Part shown: one piece after another, positions 29,623 to 41,436 of the stretch
How positions within the stretch are numbered: the stretch's first letter is position 1
Layout: the number at the start of each line of letters is the position of its first letter
Assembly: GCA_016793165.1 (NCBI GenBank)
Contig: JAEULA010000006.1
Coordinates: 1-64,000, forward strand
Source: Alphaproteobacteria bacterium
GTDB lineage: Bacteria > Pseudomonadota > Alphaproteobacteria > CACIAM-22H2
DNA: 64,000 nt
Direction: 5' to 3'
Translations under genes and position numbers: made by a program
Notes under the pieces: model-generated
The model's database searches: none
Told to the model about the DNA's origin: nothing
Seen by the model: the letters and a program-made list of their open reading frames with translations, nothing else

Positions 29623-31359
29623 ATGAACGACGAATCCCCGAAGCTGCAGCCTGGACAGCCGGGAGTCGAAGGACCGGCGAAGCTCAAGTGCTTCGCGATC
29701 AACGAGCATCCCTGCGAGCTCGTGCCGGCGCCGCCGGAGCGGGCGTGGATGGACGCCTATTCGAACCGGCATCCCTATCGTTGCCTGCCGCTGAGCATCG
29801 CCAACTCGCATGGCTGGCTCGTCCTCATGCCGATCCCGATCGAGGTCGAGTGGACCGGCCTGACCAGCATGGAATCGCTCACGGTGCGGGCGCTGAAGCC
29901 GATGCCCGACGGGCGGCCGCTCGAGCACTTCGCGCGCAGCAATTTCGGCCACGGCATCGTCACCTTCCACACCGACTACATCTTCCAGACGCCGCCGGGC
30001 TGGGACCTGCTCTGCACGGGCCCGTTCAACTCGCCGAAGGACAATTGCTATCCGCTGACCGGGATCATCGAGACGGACTGGCTGCCGTATCCGTTCACGA
30101 TGAACTGGCGGATCATGAAGCCGGGCAAGGTGGTGTTCGAGGAGGGCGAGGCGTTCTGCTTCATCTTCCCGATCCCGAAGCAGTCGCTGATCGACACGCA
30201 GCCGGAGATCCATCGGCTCCGGGACGAGACCGAGCTGCATCGCCAGCACGAGCAGTTCCGCACGTCGCGCCAGGACTTCCTCGACAAGATGGCCGCCGGC
30301 GACGAGGGCGCCAAGAAGCAGGGTTGGCAGCGCTACTACTTCACCGGCAAGCATCCCGACGGCACGCGCGTCGAGGGCCACATGAACAAGCTGCGGCTCA
30401 AGGATCCGGTCGATCTGCGCCGGCCCGCGGACCAGGCGCCGTCGATGGCGGCCGATCTCGGCGGCCTGAAGCTGAAGCCCGCGGCGGCCGCGAAGCCGGA
30501 CTTCAGCCTGCTGCTGCAGGGCGCGGCCACGGGCACCGCGAAGCCCGCGCCGCGCGCCCAGCCGATCGCCGTCGCATCGCCGTCGAGCGTTGCCGGCGAG
30601 CGGCGCTGGCTAGAGGGCAGCGCGCTCGACTACATCGACAACAAGCAGAGCATCCTCAATGTCGCGGGCCGCTCGCGGCTCAAGGACGGGATACTCGTGC
30701 CCTCGCCGCACACGCGTCGGATCGCCTCGCCGGAGGAAGCTGCCGAATACGGCCTGGTGTGCGTCGAGAACATGCTGTCGGCGCAGGAATGCACCTACCT
30801 GTCCGACGTGTTCCACCGGCACAAGGACATGCTCTACAGCGCCAAGGACAACGACCCGTTCTGGAACAACCGCTTCGTCTGGCTGCACGACATCCTGAAG
30901 GTGGAGCCGGAAGCCGCGGAGCTGATGGCGGCGGCGTCGCACGACGCGCGCGAGGCGGTGGCGAGCTTCTACAAGCTCACGGCGCCGATCTACTCGGACA
31001 TCCTGCAGATCGTGCAGTGGCCCGTCGGCATGTCGATGCCGCCGCATGCCGATCAGGCGAATCCCAACGGCAGCCCGCACGGCATGGCGTATCGCGACTT
31101 CGGCGGCATCACGTATCTGAACGACGACTATGAAGGCGGCGAGCTCTACCTCACCGCGCTCGATGTCGTGATCAAGCCGAAGCGCGGGATGTTCCTGGGC
31201 TTCACGGCCGGCTTCCACCACGAGCATGCCGTGCTCAAGGTGACGTCGGGCAATACCCGGCTGACGATGCCGACCTTCTATACCTTCGACAGATCGCATG
31301 CGAACCCGCTGCTCCATCCCGACGCAGCGGAGGCGGTGCGCGCCCGGCTGCAGGGCTGA
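29623..31359 (+). CDS. DUF6065 domain fused to a 2OG-Fe(II) oxygenase (prolyl-hydroxylase type)
   Basis: A 578-residue two-domain protein. Residues 1 to about 270 match the DUF6065 family as I know it (CFAINEHPCELVPAP, YRCLPLSIANSHGWLV, HFARSNFGHGIVTFHTDYIF). A low-complexity linker (about 285-325) leads to a prolyl-4-hydroxylase-like domain (about 370-575). The iron triad is H475-x-D477 in MPPHADQANP and H535 in HHEHAVLKVTSG, with R546 for 2-oxoglutarate. A substrate-linked hydroxylation of a peptide or of something bound by the DUF6065 part is possible. The gene stands alone between priA and the atp operon. Confidence 0.85.
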   Translation: MNDESPKLQPGQPGVEGPAKLKCFAINEHPCELVPAPPERAWMDAYSNRHPYRCLPLSIANSHGWLVLMPIPIEVEWTGLTSMESLTVRALKPMPDGRPLEHFARSNFGHGIVTFHTDYIFQTPPGWDLLCTGPFNSPKDNCYPLTGIIETDWLPYPFTMNWRIMKPGKVVFEEGEAFCFIFPIPKQSLIDTQPEIHRLRDETELHRQHEQFRTSRQDFLDKMAAGDEGAKKQGWQRYYFTGKHPDGTRVEGHMNKLRLKDPVDLRRPADQAPSMAADLGGLKLKPAAAAKPDFSLLLQGAATGTAKPAPRAQPIAVASPSSVAGERRWLEGSALDYIDNKQSILNVAGRSRLKDGILVPSPHTRRIASPEEAAEYGLVCVENMLSAQECTYLSDVFHRHKDMLYSAKDNDPFWNNRFVWLHDILKVEPEAAELMAAASHDAREAVASFYKLTAPIYSDILQIVQWPVGMSMPPHADQANPNGSPHGMAYRDFGGITYLNDDYEGGELYLTALDVVIKPKRGMFLGFTAGFHHEHAVLKVTSGNTRLTMPTFYTFDRSHANPLLHPDAAEAVRARLQG

Positions 31360-31398
31360 CCCGGCGGCCGCCGGCCGCAACATCGCGTGCCCGCCGTG

Positions 31399-31428
31399 TT
31401 GCATCGCCGTAGCGGGACGTGGTAGCTA
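31399..31428 (+). promoter_or_regulatory. possible promoter of the atpHAGDC operon
   Basis: TTGCAT (31399-31404), 18-base spacer and TAGCTA (31423-31428) within the 181-base gap before atpH. The hexamers are weak matches; the location upstream of an operon that must have a promoter is the main support. Confidence 0.3.
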
Positions 31429-31540
31429 ACCGCCGCCTTGCGGGCAGGGGGGATCCCTCGACCGCGAGGTTTCATTTTGGATCAAAGGGTTCCACCCGTT
31501 CGGGCTGGCGCCCGATCACCCACAAGGACGTCGGGTCGAC

Positions 31541-33630
<2,090 letters not shown>

Positions 33631-33664
33631 GTAGCGGCGCCAGAGCCAACGGGGACAGCGGCCG

Positions 33665-34552
33665 ATGCCGTCGCTAAAGCAATACCGGATGCGGATCGCG
33701 TCGGTTAAGTCGACGCAGAAGATCACGTCGGCGATGAAGATGGTCGCCGCCGCCAAGCTTCGTCGCGCCCAGGAGAAGGCCGAGGCCGCGCGTCCCTACG
33801 CCGAGCGCATGAGCCGGATGCTCGGCTCGCTGGCCGGCTCGCTCGTCGGCGGTGCCGGCGCGCCCGCGCTGCTCGCCGGCACCGGCAGGGACCAGGTCCA
33901 CCTCGTCGTCGTCGCGACGTCCGATCGCGGCCTGTGCGGCGCCTTCAACTCGTCGATCGTGCGCGGCGCGCGGGCGCATGTCCGCCAGCTCCTCGCCGAC
34001 GGCAAGCAGGTCAAGATCCTGTGCGTCGGGCGCAAGAGCCGCGACCAGCTGCGTCGCGACTTCGCCAAGCTGATCGTCGACACGATCGACGAGGTCGGCA
34101 AGAAGTCGCTGACCTTCGCCGACGCCCAGCGCATCAGCGACCGCATCCTCGCGATGTTCGAGGCGGGCGAGTACGACGTCTGCTCGCTGTTCTACGCGCG
34201 CTTCAAGTCGGCGATCAGCCAGATCGTCACCCGCCAGCAGCTCGTGCCGTTCGCGGTCGAGGGCGCCGCCGCGGGCGTGCCGGCGACTTCCGGCGGCGCG
34301 GTGTACGAATACGAGCCGGAGGAGGAGCGGATCCTCGCCGAGCTGCTGCCCCGCAATCTTGCGGTCCAGGTGTTCCGGGCCCTGCTCGAGAACAGCGCCT
34401 CCGAACAGGGCGCCCGCATGACCGCGATGGACAACGCCACGCGCAACGCGGGCGACATGATCAAGAAGCTCACCCTCAGCTACAACCGCCAGCGCCAGGC
34501 GACGATCACGAAGGAACTGATCGAGATCATCTCCGGCGCCGAGGCCGTCTAA
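33665..34552 (+). CDS. atpG: ATP synthase F1 gamma subunit
   Basis: A 295-residue central rotor shaft. The N-terminal helix [20 protein letters not shown] and C-terminal helix [19 protein letters not shown] form the coiled coil that turns inside the alpha3-beta3 ring, and [17 protein letters not shown] is the conserved Rossmann-like core. The position between atpA and atpD is canonical. Confidence 0.97.
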   Translation: MPSLKQYRMRIASVKSTQKITSAMKMVAAAKLRRAQEKAEAARPYAERMSRMLGSLAGSLVGGAGAPALLAGTGRDQVHLVVVATSDRGLCGAFNSSIVRGARAHVRQLLADGKQVKILCVGRKSRDQLRRDFAKLIVDTIDEVGKKSLTFADAQRISDRILAMFEAGEYDVCSLFYARFKSAISQIVTRQQLVPFAVEGAAAGVPATSGGAVYEYEPEEERILAELLPRNLAVQVFRALLENSASEQGARMTAMDNATRNAGDMIKKLTLSYNRQRQATITKELIEIISGAEAV

Positions 34553-36010
<1,458 letters not shown>

Positions 36011-36045
36011 ACCGGGCGTCCACGTCAAGTCCGAGGAACTGATCC

Positions 36046-36444
36046 ATGGCCGACAAGGTCGAGTTCGAGCTCGTGAGCCCCGAGCGCCTGCTGGTGTCCA
36101 AGCCCGTCGACATGGTCGTCGTGCCGGGTGCCGAGGGCGATTTCGGCGTCCTGCGGGGGCACTCGCCGCTGATCTCGACCTTGCGCCTTGGCGTCATCGA
36201 CATCCATGACGGCGGGTCGGTCCAGCAGCGGATCTTCGTGGCCGGCGGCTTTGCCGAGGTCACGGCCGAGCGCTGCACGGTGCTGGCCGAGGAGGCCGTG
36301 GCGTTGAGCGACATCAAGCGCGCCGATGTCGAAGGCCAGATCAAGGGCTTCCGCGACCGCCTCGCGGTGGCCGACACCGACGCCGAGCGAACGGCGCTGG
36401 CCGCCCGGATCGCGGTCGCCGAAGCCAAGCTCGCGCTGGTTTGA
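36046..36444 (+). CDS. atpC: ATP synthase F1 epsilon subunit
   Basis: A 132-residue rotor subunit. The N-terminal beta-sandwich is complete (FELVSPERLLVSKPVDMVVVPGAEGDFGVL split over the first 45 residues). The C-terminal helical hairpin, which can inhibit ATP hydrolysis, is short (AERTALAARIAVAEAKLAL). It is last in the operon. A nine-base GC stem-loop follows eight bases after the stop. Confidence 0.96.
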   Translation: MADKVEFELVSPERLLVSKPVDMVVVPGAEGDFGVLRGHSPLISTLRLGVIDIHDGGSVQQRIFVAGGFAEVTAERCTVLAEEAVALSDIKRADVEGQIKGFRDRLAVADTDAERTALAARIAVAEAKLALV

Positions 36445-36452
36445 CGCAGCCC

Positions 36453-36473
36453 CCGCGGCGGCGGCCGCCGCGG
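36453..36473 (+). terminator. stem-loop after atpC
   Basis: CCGCGGCGG / CCGCCGCGG, nine perfect base pairs with a CGG loop, at the end of the atp operon. There is no T-run, so termination may need Rho. Confidence 0.4.
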
Positions 36474-36549
36474 AGTTGGCAAAGCCCGGCATTCGGAATA
36501 AGTCGATACCGTTAAGATCCCGAGTCCACCCGAGGATCCGACGACGGCC

Positions 36550-37368
36550 ATGAAGCACTGGACTCTCGACGACATCGACTGGGGCCGGTTCGACGCGACC
36601 AAGGTCACGCCCGATCTCGTGCGGATCATCAAGGCCGCGGCGCTGGTCGAGCACAACGGCCATGTCTACGAGGCCTATCTCTGCAACGTCTTCGCGGGCG
36701 ACGCCGAATTCCAGTCGGCCGCGCGCGCGTGGGCGGAGGAGGAGGTCCAGCACGGCGAGGCGCTCGCGCGCTGGGCGGAGCTGGCCGACCCGAGCTGGAG
36801 CTTCGAGGCCTCGTCCCGCCGATTCAATGACGGCTACAAGCTGCCGGTCGATCGCGTCGAGTCGGTGCGCGGCTCGCGCACCGGCGAGCTGATCGCGCGC
36901 TGCATGGTCGAGACGGGGACCAGCTCCTACTACACCGCCCTCGCCGAGGCCGCGGCCGAGCCGGTCCTGCAGCAGATCTGCCGCAAGATCGCGGCCGACG
37001 AGTTCCGGCACTATCGCCTGTTCTACGACCACATGCGCCGCTACCAGTCCGCCGAGCGGCTGGGCCGGCTGGGCCGACTGCGCACCGGTCTCGGCCGCAT
37101 CCTCGAGACCGAGGACGACGAGCTCGCCTACGCCTACTTCGCCGCGAATGCCGGACGCGACGACCGCTACGAGCGGCGCGCGTGGAGCCGCGCCTACGCC
37201 CGCCAAGCCTACGGCTACTACCGCGCGCACCATGTGGAGCGCGGGATCGGCATGGCGTTCAAGGCGGTCGGGCTGCCGTCCAACGGTCGCCTGCACCGCC
37301 TGACCTGGCGGCTCGCCCACCGCTTCCTTCGCTGGCGCGCCTCGAGCCTCGCGGCACAGGGCGCCTGA
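36550..37368 (+). CDS. ferritin-like (rubrerythrin-type) diiron protein
   Basis: A 272-residue mostly helical protein with the ferritin-like four-helix pattern. Ligand-type residues fall in LVEHNGHVYEAYL, WAEEEVQHGEAL, MVETGTSSYY and ADEFRHYRLF, giving two E-x-x-H pairs as in diiron carboxylate proteins. A basic C-terminal tail (RLAHRFLRWRASS) follows. It could be an oxidase, a desaturase-like enzyme or an iron-handling protein; no fused rubredoxin is present. It stands between atpC and the ABC locus, and the tandem repeat at 37381-37455 begins 12 bases after its stop. Confidence 0.75.
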   Translation: MKHWTLDDIDWGRFDATKVTPDLVRIIKAAALVEHNGHVYEAYLCNVFAGDAEFQSAARAWAEEEVQHGEALARWAELADPSWSFEASSRRFNDGYKLPVDRVESVRGSRTGELIARCMVETGTSSYYTALAEAAAEPVLQQICRKIAADEFRHYRLFYDHMRRYQSAERLGRLGRLRTGLGRILETEDDELAYAYFAANAGRDDRYERRAWSRAYARQAYGYYRAHHVERGIGMAFKAVGLPSNGRLHRLTWRLAHRFLRWRASSLAAQGA

Positions 37369-37380
37369 CGCGCCCGACCG

Positions 37381-37455
37381 CGGCCGATCCGACCCCGGCC
37401 GATCCGACCCCGGCGGATCCGACGCCGGCCGACCCGATCCCGGCCGACCCGACGC
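37381..37455. repeat. five tandem copies of a 15-bp unit
   Basis: The unit CGGCCGATCCGACCC is repeated twice exactly (37381-37410). Three variants follow with one to three changes each (37411-37425, 37426-37440, 37441-37455). The array lies in the 184-base gap between the ferritin-like gene and the ABC substrate-binding protein. Because 15 is a multiple of three it is open in several frames (Ala-Asp-Pro-Thr-Pro repeats on the plus strand), but no start site makes that a likely gene. Confidence 0.85.
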
Positions 37456-37552
37456 TCGGCGTGCTCACGGCGCCTTCACGGCGCGGTCGTCGTTCTGTTA
37501 CACGCAGACGGCAAAAGAACGGCTTCCCGTCCCCCGTCGAGAGTCCTCCGCG

Positions 37553-38545
37553 ATGATCTTCCGCCGCTCCGTCCTCGCCGCCGCCGGGCTCGTCCTGGCC
37601 GCGGCGGCGCCCTTGGCCGCCGCGCAGTCGCCGGCGGGCAAGCTCGTCCTCTACACCTCGCAGCCGCAGGCCGACGCCCAGGCGACGATCGACGCCTTCC
37701 GCAAGGTCCATCCCGGCGTCGAGGTCAGCTTCACGCGCGACGGCACGACCCAGCTCATGAACAAGCTCCGTGCGGAATTCACCGCCGGCGCGCCGCAGGC
37801 CGACGTGCTCTTCATCGCCGACGCGATGACCATGGAAGCGCTCAAGAAGGACAAGCGGCTGCTCGCCTATCCGGAGGCCCGGACCGAGGGCTTCCCGGTC
37901 GGCGCGCACGACGCCGACAAGACCTACTTCGCCACCAAGCTCATCACGACCGGCATCGTCGTCAACAAGGCGGCGCCGCTGCGGCCGACACGCTGGGCCG
38001 ATCTCGCCCGACCCGAGCTGAAGGGACAGCTCATCATGCCGTCGCCGCTCTATTCGGGCGCGGCGGCGATCCACATGGGCGTGCTGACGCGCACGCCCGC
38101 GCTGGGCTGGGGCTATTACGAGCAGCTCGCGAAGAACGGCACGCAGTCCGCCCGTGGCAACGGCGCCGTGCTCGAGGCGGTCGCCGGCGGCCAGAAGCTC
38201 TACGGCGTGCTGGTCGACTTCATGGCGATCCGCGCCGCACAGCGCGGATCTCCGATCGACTTCGTCTTTCCCGAGGATGGCGTGACCGTGGTGACGGAGC
38301 CGGTGGCGATCCTGTCGAGCACGCGCAACCCGGCGGCGGCGAAGGCCTTCGTCGACTTCCTGCTCAGCCCCGACGGCCAGGGACTCGCGGCGCAGCAGGG
38401 CATGATGCCGGCGCATCCCGACGTCGCGGCACCGGCCGGGTTCCCGAAGCTCGCTACGGTGAAGATGATTCCCGCCGACATCGCCGCGATCCTTGCCGGC
38501 GACGAGCAGGACAAGGAACGCTTCGCCGACCTGTTCGGCCGCTGA
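37553..38545 (+). CDS. ABC transporter substrate-binding protein (FbpA/AfuA/PhnS-like)
   Basis: A 330-residue periplasmic binding protein. A Sec signal (RRSVLAAAGLVLAAAAPLAAAQ) precedes a class II binding fold (LVLYTSQPQADAQATIDAF; TEPVAILSSTRNPAAAKAF). Iron-binding members have a Tyr-Tyr pair where this protein reads GVLVDFMAIRA, so ferric ion is an unlikely ligand; the related aminoethylphosphonate or sugar-phosphate groups are alternatives (inference). The fused permease follows after 63 bases. The matching ATPase is on the minus strand at 43304-44350. Confidence 0.85.
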   Translation: MIFRRSVLAAAGLVLAAAAPLAAAQSPAGKLVLYTSQPQADAQATIDAFRKVHPGVEVSFTRDGTTQLMNKLRAEFTAGAPQADVLFIADAMTMEALKKDKRLLAYPEARTEGFPVGAHDADKTYFATKLITTGIVVNKAAPLRPTRWADLARPELKGQLIMPSPLYSGAAAIHMGVLTRTPALGWGYYEQLAKNGTQSARGNGAVLEAVAGGQKLYGVLVDFMAIRAAQRGSPIDFVFPEDGVTVVTEPVAILSSTRNPAAAKAFVDFLLSPDGQGLAAQQGMMPAHPDVAAPAGFPKLATVKMIPADIAAILAGDEQDKERFADLFGR

Positions 38546-38608
38546 TCGCCGCCGCCGCCGGACGATGATCGCCGTGGCGACGCCGTTCGATCGCGCCGGG
38601 CGCCGCCC

Positions 38609-40318
38609 GTGACCGCCGCAAGCGCCGTCCTCGGACCCGCGGGGTCGCAGCGCCGCTGGCTGATGGGGCTTGCCGCCATCGTCGCCGTGGTCAGCCTGTG
38701 GCCGCTCGGCCGCCTCATCGTCGAGGCGCTGGCGCCCCAGGGGTCTCTCGACCTTGCCGTCATGCGCCGCGTGCTCGATTCGCCGGCGACCTGGCGCGCG
38801 GTCTGGCGCACGCTCGACACCAGCCTGTGGGGGACGGCGCTGTCGGTCGTGCTCGGCTGCGCCTTCGCGCTCGTCGTGTCGCTGACCGATCTGCGCGGCA
38901 AGGGGGTGCTCGTCTTCGCCTTCATGCTGCCGCTGATGCTGCCGTCGCAGATCACGGCCCTGGCCTGGATCGGCCTGCTCGGCCCGAACAGCGCGCTGCT
39001 GCAGGCACTGGGGATCGCGCCGGCGCCGGGCAGCGCGCATCCGCTGTTCGGCCGCGAGGGCATCATCCTGCTGTTCGGCGTGGAGCATGCGCCCCTCGTG
39101 TTCCTGGCGTTGCGTGCCGGCCTGCGCGCGCTTCCGCGCGAGCTGATCGAGGCGGCGCGGGCCTGCGGCGCGGGGCCGTGGCGCGCGGTGTTGCAGGTCG
39201 TGATGCCGATCGCGGGGCCGTCGCTGGCGGCGGGCGCGCTGCTCGCCTTCATCTCGTCGGTCGGCAATTTCGGCACGCCGGCGCTTCTTGGGATCCCGGC
39301 CAACTACACGACGCTCACGACGCTCATCTACCAGCGACTGGCGGGCTTCGGGACGAGCGTGCTCGCCCAGGTCGCGGCCCTGTCGCTGCTGATCGGTGCG
39401 CTCGCGCTGGCCGGCGTCCTCCTCCACAGCTGGGTCGCGCGCCGCCGCGACACGCGCATCATCGGCGTCTCGCAGCCCGTGCCGCCCTGGCGGCTCGGGC
39501 CGGCGCGGCTCGCGGTCGAGGTGGCGATCTGGGTCGCGATCCTCGCCCTCGTCGTCGTGCCGCTCGTCGCCCTGGTGGCGAGCTCGCTGGTGCCGGCGAT
39601 CGGCGTGCCGCTGAGCCTGCACAGCTTCACGGTCGCCGCCTATGGCGAGGCGATCCTCCGCCAGGCCGTGACGTTCCGCGCCTTCGCCAACAGCCTGCTC
39701 CTCGCCGGCGCGGCGGCGCTGGTGCTGACCCTGCTCGCGGTGCCGCTCGCGCGGCTGATCGCCTGGCGTCCGACGCGGCTCGCGCGCTTCCTCGACCTGA
39801 TCGTCGAGCTGCCTTTCGCGCTGCCGGGGATCGTGCTCGCGATCGCCTGCATCCTGGTCTTCATCAAGCCGCTGCCGGTGATCGGCGTGTCGATCTACGG
39901 CACGCTGTGGATCATCTTCCTCGCCTATCTGGCGCGCTTCCTTGCGCTCGCGCTGCGGCCGCTGCTCGGCGGCCTCGCGCAGCTCGATCCGGCCCTCGAC
40001 GAGGCGGCGGCGGCGGCCGGCGCCGGCTTCGCGCGGCGGCTGACCAGCGTCCTGCTGCCGCTGCTGGCGCCGGCCGCGGCGGCCTCCGCCGCGCTGGTCT
40101 TCCTCACGGCGCTCAACGAGCTCACCGTCTCGGCGCTGCTGTGGTCCTCGGGGCGCGAGACCCTCGGCGTGATCGTCTATTCGCTGCAGGAGGGCGGCGA
40201 CACGCCGCTCGCCTCGGCGGTCTCGGTGATCGCGATCGGGATCGTGGTCGCGCTGATGGCGCTTGCGGACCGGCTCGGCCGCTCGCTGCCGCCGGGCGCC
40301 CTGCCGTGGCGCGGGTGA
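38609..40318 (+). CDS. ABC transporter permease, two fused membrane domains
   Basis: A 569-residue inner-membrane protein with about 12 membrane helices made of two consecutive BPD_transp_1 domains. The EAA loops that dock the ATPase are RELIEAARACGAGPWRAVL (first half) and DPALDEAAAAAGAGFARRL (second half). Such fusions are typical of FbpB and PhnU-type importers. The start is GTG at 38609. The stop overlaps the next gene's GTG by four bases, coupling it to the GNAT. Confidence 0.9.
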   Translation: MTAASAVLGPAGSQRRWLMGLAAIVAVVSLWPLGRLIVEALAPQGSLDLAVMRRVLDSPATWRAVWRTLDTSLWGTALSVVLGCAFALVVSLTDLRGKGVLVFAFMLPLMLPSQITALAWIGLLGPNSALLQALGIAPAPGSAHPLFGREGIILLFGVEHAPLVFLALRAGLRALPRELIEAARACGAGPWRAVLQVVMPIAGPSLAAGALLAFISSVGNFGTPALLGIPANYTTLTTLIYQRLAGFGTSVLAQVAALSLLIGALALAGVLLHSWVARRRDTRIIGVSQPVPPWRLGPARLAVEVAIWVAILALVVVPLVALVASSLVPAIGVPLSLHSFTVAAYGEAILRQAVTFRAFANSLLLAGAAALVLTLLAVPLARLIAWRPTRLARFLDLIVELPFALPGIVLAIACILVFIKPLPVIGVSIYGTLWIIFLAYLARFLALALRPLLGGLAQLDPALDEAAAAAGAGFARRLTSVLLPLLAPAAAASAALVFLTALNELTVSALLWSSGRETLGVIVYSLQEGGDTPLASAVSVIAIGIVVALMALADRLGRSLPPGALPWRG

Positions 40319-40755
40319 ACGTCGCGTTCCGCCCCGCGGCGGAATCGGATTTCGAGCGCCTGCTGGCGCTGCGGATCCTGGTGATGCGCGAGCATCTGGA
40401 GCGCGTCGGCCGCTTCGACCCGGTGCGGGCACGCGAGCGGTTCCGCAACGGCTTCGCGCCGACGCATACGCGCCTGATCGACGTCGACGGCACCTTCGCC
40501 GGCTGCGTCAGCCTGGTCCCGGACTCGATCGGCTTCGAGCTCATGCACTTCTACGTCGAGCCCGCCCTGCAGGGGCGCGGCATCGGCGCGGCGGTGCTGG
40601 CGATGCTCGCCGCCGAGGCCGATGCGGTCGGCAAGCCGATCCATCTCGGCGTGCTCAAGGGCAGCCCGGCGATCCGTTTCTACGAGCGTCACGGGTTCCG
40701 GCACACCCACGAGGATGCGTGGGACTTCTACCTGCAGCGCCCGGTGCTAGGGTGA
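40315..40755 (+). CDS. GNAT-family N-acetyltransferase
   Basis: A 146-residue acetyltransferase. The CoA loop reads QGRGIGAAVLAMLAAEA after the beta-4 strand HFYVEPAL, with SPAIRFYERHGFRHTHE at the C-terminus. The GTG at 40315 overlaps the permease stop (GTGA); a GTG at 40306 is the alternative. Its position inside an uptake operon suggests it modifies the imported molecule or a product, as PhnO does with aminophosphonates, but nothing in the sequence proves that. Confidence 0.82.
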   Translation: MNVAFRPAAESDFERLLALRILVMREHLERVGRFDPVRARERFRNGFAPTHTRLIDVDGTFAGCVSLVPDSIGFELMHFYVEPALQGRGIGAAVLAMLAAEADAVGKPIHLGVLKGSPAIRFYERHGFRHTHEDAWDFYLQRPVLG

Positions 40756-40783
40756 GGCCGGGACACCGACAGGGGAGACGACC

Positions 40784-41386
40784 ATGACAGTTCTGCAGCA
40801 GCCGCGAGCCGTGACGGCGACGAGCTTCCGCGACGCGACGGCGGAGGACTGGGATTATGTGACCCGGCTCGGCCGCGACGCGATGCGCCGCGAGGCGGGT
40901 CGCGCGGTGGTCGACCTGCTGCGGGCCCAGAAGGACGTGCCGAAGCACGGCTGGCAGGTGAACAACTACGAGCATTCGCTGCAATGCGCGACGCGGGCGC
41001 TCAAGAACGGCGAGACCGAGGAGTACGTCGTCTGCTGTCTGCTTCACGACGTGGCGCAGGACCTCAACCCGTACAACCACGACAAGACCGCGGGCGACAT
41101 CCTCCGCTACCACGTCTCGGACGAGAACCACTGGGTGATCGCCAACCACCAGATCTTCCAGCTGTCGTTCCGCGACCACTCCAAGTTCGACCGCACGGCC
41201 TGCGAACGCTATCGCGGCCATCCGTATTTCGAGCCGGCGCTGCGCTTCTGCGAGCACTACGACATGAACTGCTTCGATGGCGGCTATGCCGCGCTGCCGC
41301 TGGAGACGTTCGAGCCGATGGTCCATCGGATGTTCGAGAAGGGCATCGACGCCTTCCACGCGAAGCATCCGTATCCGCCGCGCTGA
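40784..41386 (+). CDS. HD-domain diiron oxygenase, PhnZ-like
   Basis: A 200-residue HD-superfamily protein. The six metal ligands expected for a PhnZ/TmpB-type mixed-valent diiron oxygenase are all visible: H64 (NYEHSLQCA), H88-D89 (LLHDV), H99 (NHDKTAGDILR), H122 (ANHQIF) and D160 (EHYDMN). The EHSLQCA and H-D-K-x-x-G-D-x-L-R patterns match PhnZ, which cleaves the C-P bond of hydroxylated aminoethylphosphonate. PhnZ's substrate-gating Tyr and Glu upstream of EHS are not conserved (KHGW here), so the substrate is probably different. It is last in the ABC-GNAT operon and convergent with the MerR-ATPase gene. Confidence 0.78.
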   Translation: MTVLQQPRAVTATSFRDATAEDWDYVTRLGRDAMRREAGRAVVDLLRAQKDVPKHGWQVNNYEHSLQCATRALKNGETEEYVVCCLLHDVAQDLNPYNHDKTAGDILRYHVSDENHWVIANHQIFQLSFRDHSKFDRTACERYRGHPYFEPALRFCEHYDMNCFDGGYAALPLETFEPMVHRMFEKGIDAFHAKHPYPPR

Positions 41387-41436
41387 CGCTCGCGCATCGG
41401 GCTTGCCGGCCGCGGATCCCGACGGGCTGTCGGCCG

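Noticed and set aside
37259..40432. 1057-codon antisense frame over the ABC genes, including a Gly-Ser-Ala repeat tail
   Set aside because: Shadow of the binding protein and permease; the repeat tail is only the 15-bp tandem array read in another frame.
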